Translations under genes and position numbers: made by a program
Notes under the pieces: generated by a model
Databases searched by the model: none
Told to the model about the DNA's origin: nothing
Seen by the model: the letters and a program-made list of their open reading frames with translations, nothing else
Origin: Geodermatophilus pulveris
Lineage (GTDB): Bacteria > Actinomycetota > Actinomycetes > Mycobacteriales > Geodermatophilaceae
Reading direction: 5' to 3'
Length of the DNA: 64,000 nt
NCBI RefSeq assembly: GCF_900188375.1
Contig: NZ_FZOO01000002.1
Span: 558,001 to 622,000 of the forward strand
In this document: one piece after another, positions 62,819 to 64,000 of the stretch
Layout of the letters: each line of letters starts with the position of its first letter
Position numbering within the stretch: position 1 is the stretch's first letter

Positions 62819-64000
62819 TCAGGGGGCCTGCCGGTGCGGCTGCTCGGCCACTTCGTAGGTGTGCCCGGCGGCGCGCAGCCGGTCGGCCAGCACGGTGCCG
62901 AGGGCGGTGGCCGGGGTGAGCGAGCCGGCCCGGGCGGGCAGCCGGTCGCCGTCCACCGCGAGGGCGAGGGCCGTCTCGCCGATCATGACGGCGGTGGCCG
63001 CGTAGCCGGGGTCGCCCCGGCCGGCGACGGTGGCGCGGTACTGCCGCCCGCCCTCGGTGGTGGCGTCGACCACGGAGCGGAACCAGCCGCGGGCGCGGGT
63101 CCGCTCGTCCGGGCCGGACCCGGGGTCGGGCAGCACCCGGTCGAGCAGCGCGCGGGTGGGCGGCAGGGCCATGGCGCCGACGAAGCCGGCCAGCCCAGCG
63201 GTCAGCGCGGCGGCCGCCACCGCCCCGGCCGGGCCGCGGCCGCAGCCCTGGAGCTCGCCGTAGCGCAGGCCGCGGCCGTAGGCCCAGTCCTGCAGGGCGT
63301 TGCTGCGCCGCACGACCCGGGTGTTGAACGGCGCCATGACGAACGGCGCCGTCCACCGGCCGTCGGGCGTGCGGGACGGCGGGACGGCGTCGCGCGGCTG
63401 GGGGGTGTCGGGCTCGGCGCCCCGGTCCGGGCTGAGCGAGAACGGGTCCCCGACCAGCCGGCGGGCCGCCGGGTCGCGGCCGACCTCCTCGAACTGGGCC
63501 CGGGCGGAGTCGACGGTGCCGCCGCTGAACCCGCCGCGGGCGGTGGCGACCAGCCGGACGTCGCCCAGCCCGCCGGCGCCGTCGGCCCGGGCCCGCTCGG
63601 CGAGCAGCAGCACCGACAGGTCGGAGGGCACGGAGTCGTAGCCGCAGGCGTGCACGATGCGGGCGCCGGTGTCGCGGGCGACGGCGTCGGTGCGGTCGAT
63701 CGCGCGGCGGACGAACAGCACCTCGCCGGTCAGGTCGGCGTAGTGGGTGCCGGCCCGGGCGCAGGCCTCGACGACCGGCAGGCCGTACCGCAGGTAGGGG
63801 CCGACGGTGGTGGCCAGCACGCGCGTCGAGCCGGCCAGCGCGGCCAGCGAGGCCTCGTCGGCGGCGTCGGCGGTGACCAGCGGCCAGTCCCGGGCGGCGG
63901 CGGGCAGCTGCGCGCGGGCCCGTTCCAGCCGCTCCCGGGAGCGGCCGGCCAGCGCCACGCGCAGGCCGGCCGGTGCCGCCGAGGCCAGGTGGGCGGCGAC
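62819..64000 (-). CDS. Saccharopine dehydrogenase-like (trans-acting enoyl reductase type) protein, 5' end missing
   Basis: The frame runs from the right edge to a TGA at 62819 (393 residues visible). It includes [47 protein letters not shown] and [20 protein letters not shown], the pattern of actinobacterial saccharopine-dehydrogenase-like reductases, some of which act in trans with polyketide synthases. The N-terminal NAD loop lies outside the window. C-terminal hydrophobic segments ([20 protein letters not shown]) suggest membrane attachment. Confidence 0.88.
   Translation of the reverse strand, partial: VAAHLASAAPAGLRVALAGRSRERLERARAQLPAAARDWPLVTADAADEASLAALAGSTRVLATTVGPYLRYGLPVVEACARAGTHYADLTGEVLFVRRAIDRTDAVARDTGARIVHACGYDSVPSDLSVLLLAERARADGAGGLGDVRLVATARGGFSGGTVDSARAQFEEVGRDPAARRLVGDPFSLSPDRGAEPDTPQPRDAVPPSRTPDGRWTAPFVMAPFNTRVVRRSNALQDWAYGRGLRYGELQGCGRGPAGAVAAAALTAGLAGFVGAMALPPTRALLDRVLPDPGSGPDERTRARGWFRSVVDATTEGGRQYRATVAGRGDPGYAATAVMIGETALALAVDGDRLPARAGSLTPATALGTVLADRLRAAGHTYEVAEQPHRQAP

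Overview
The window is very GC-rich, uses many GTG (and a few TTG) starts, has frequent 4-base ATGA/GTGA gene overlaps, and shows leaderless-type promoters (TANNNT about 7 bases before the start codon). It carries rbpA, whiA, sufR, opcA and SCO7613-like genes. Together these indicate a high-GC actinobacterium. The gene order and protein style resemble Geodermatophilaceae-type organisms, but that family assignment is an inference.

Region 1 (1-9.7 kb) is an accessory, patchwork region. It holds an NRDE/TANGO2 protein, half of an EamA transporter gene, and three truncated direct copies of the first 49 codons of a quinone oxidoreductase gene (ends 1487, 2981 and 7132), followed by the intact gene at 8699-9670. 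The copies share one orientation and one truncation point. They separate three cargo blocks: (i) an NTF2-like gene plus a broken piece of an XRE/MmyB regulator; (ii) an intact XRE/MmyB regulator divergent from a lipoprotein-alcohol dehydrogenase-MFS exporter block; (iii) a SLOG-domain protein fused to membrane helices. No integrase or transposase is visible. This repeat array and the SLOG-membrane fusion are the most unusual content here.

Region 2 (9.8-34 kb) holds ordinary chromosomal genes: a translationally coupled MoxR-DUF58-VWA operon; an NlpC/P60 peptidoglycan hydrolase; an acyl-CoA synthetase; a sirtuin with two small coupled genes; a DUF2332 protein; aconitase, an atypical SDR and a CbiX-type chelatase; an SMR transporter behind a guanidine-III riboswitch; an ABC exporter; an HTH protein coupled to an enoyl-CoA hydratase; a frameshifted YjbR gene; an ABC-F ATPase; and two SCO7613-like polytopic membrane proteins.

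Region 3 (34-64 kb) is the conserved actinobacterial core. It includes sufR-B-D-Rieske-C-S-U-T for Fe-S assembly on the minus strand, with ctaA (heme A synthase) divergent and ctaB (heme O synthase) beyond it. The pentose phosphate run tkt-tal-zwf-opcA-pgl follows, then a PIG-L deacetylase, rbpA and secG. Next come a family 5 solute-binding lipoprotein, the glycolytic cluster gap-pgk-tpiA, and uvrC-rapZ-yvcK-whiA, with two tandem-repeat arrays between uvrC and rapZ. A saccharopine-dehydrogenase-like gene runs off the right edge. Carbon flow (upper pentose phosphate pathway, triose glycolysis, aconitase) and Fe-S/heme supply for respiration are therefore closely clustered. No rRNA, tRNA or CRISPR array was found.
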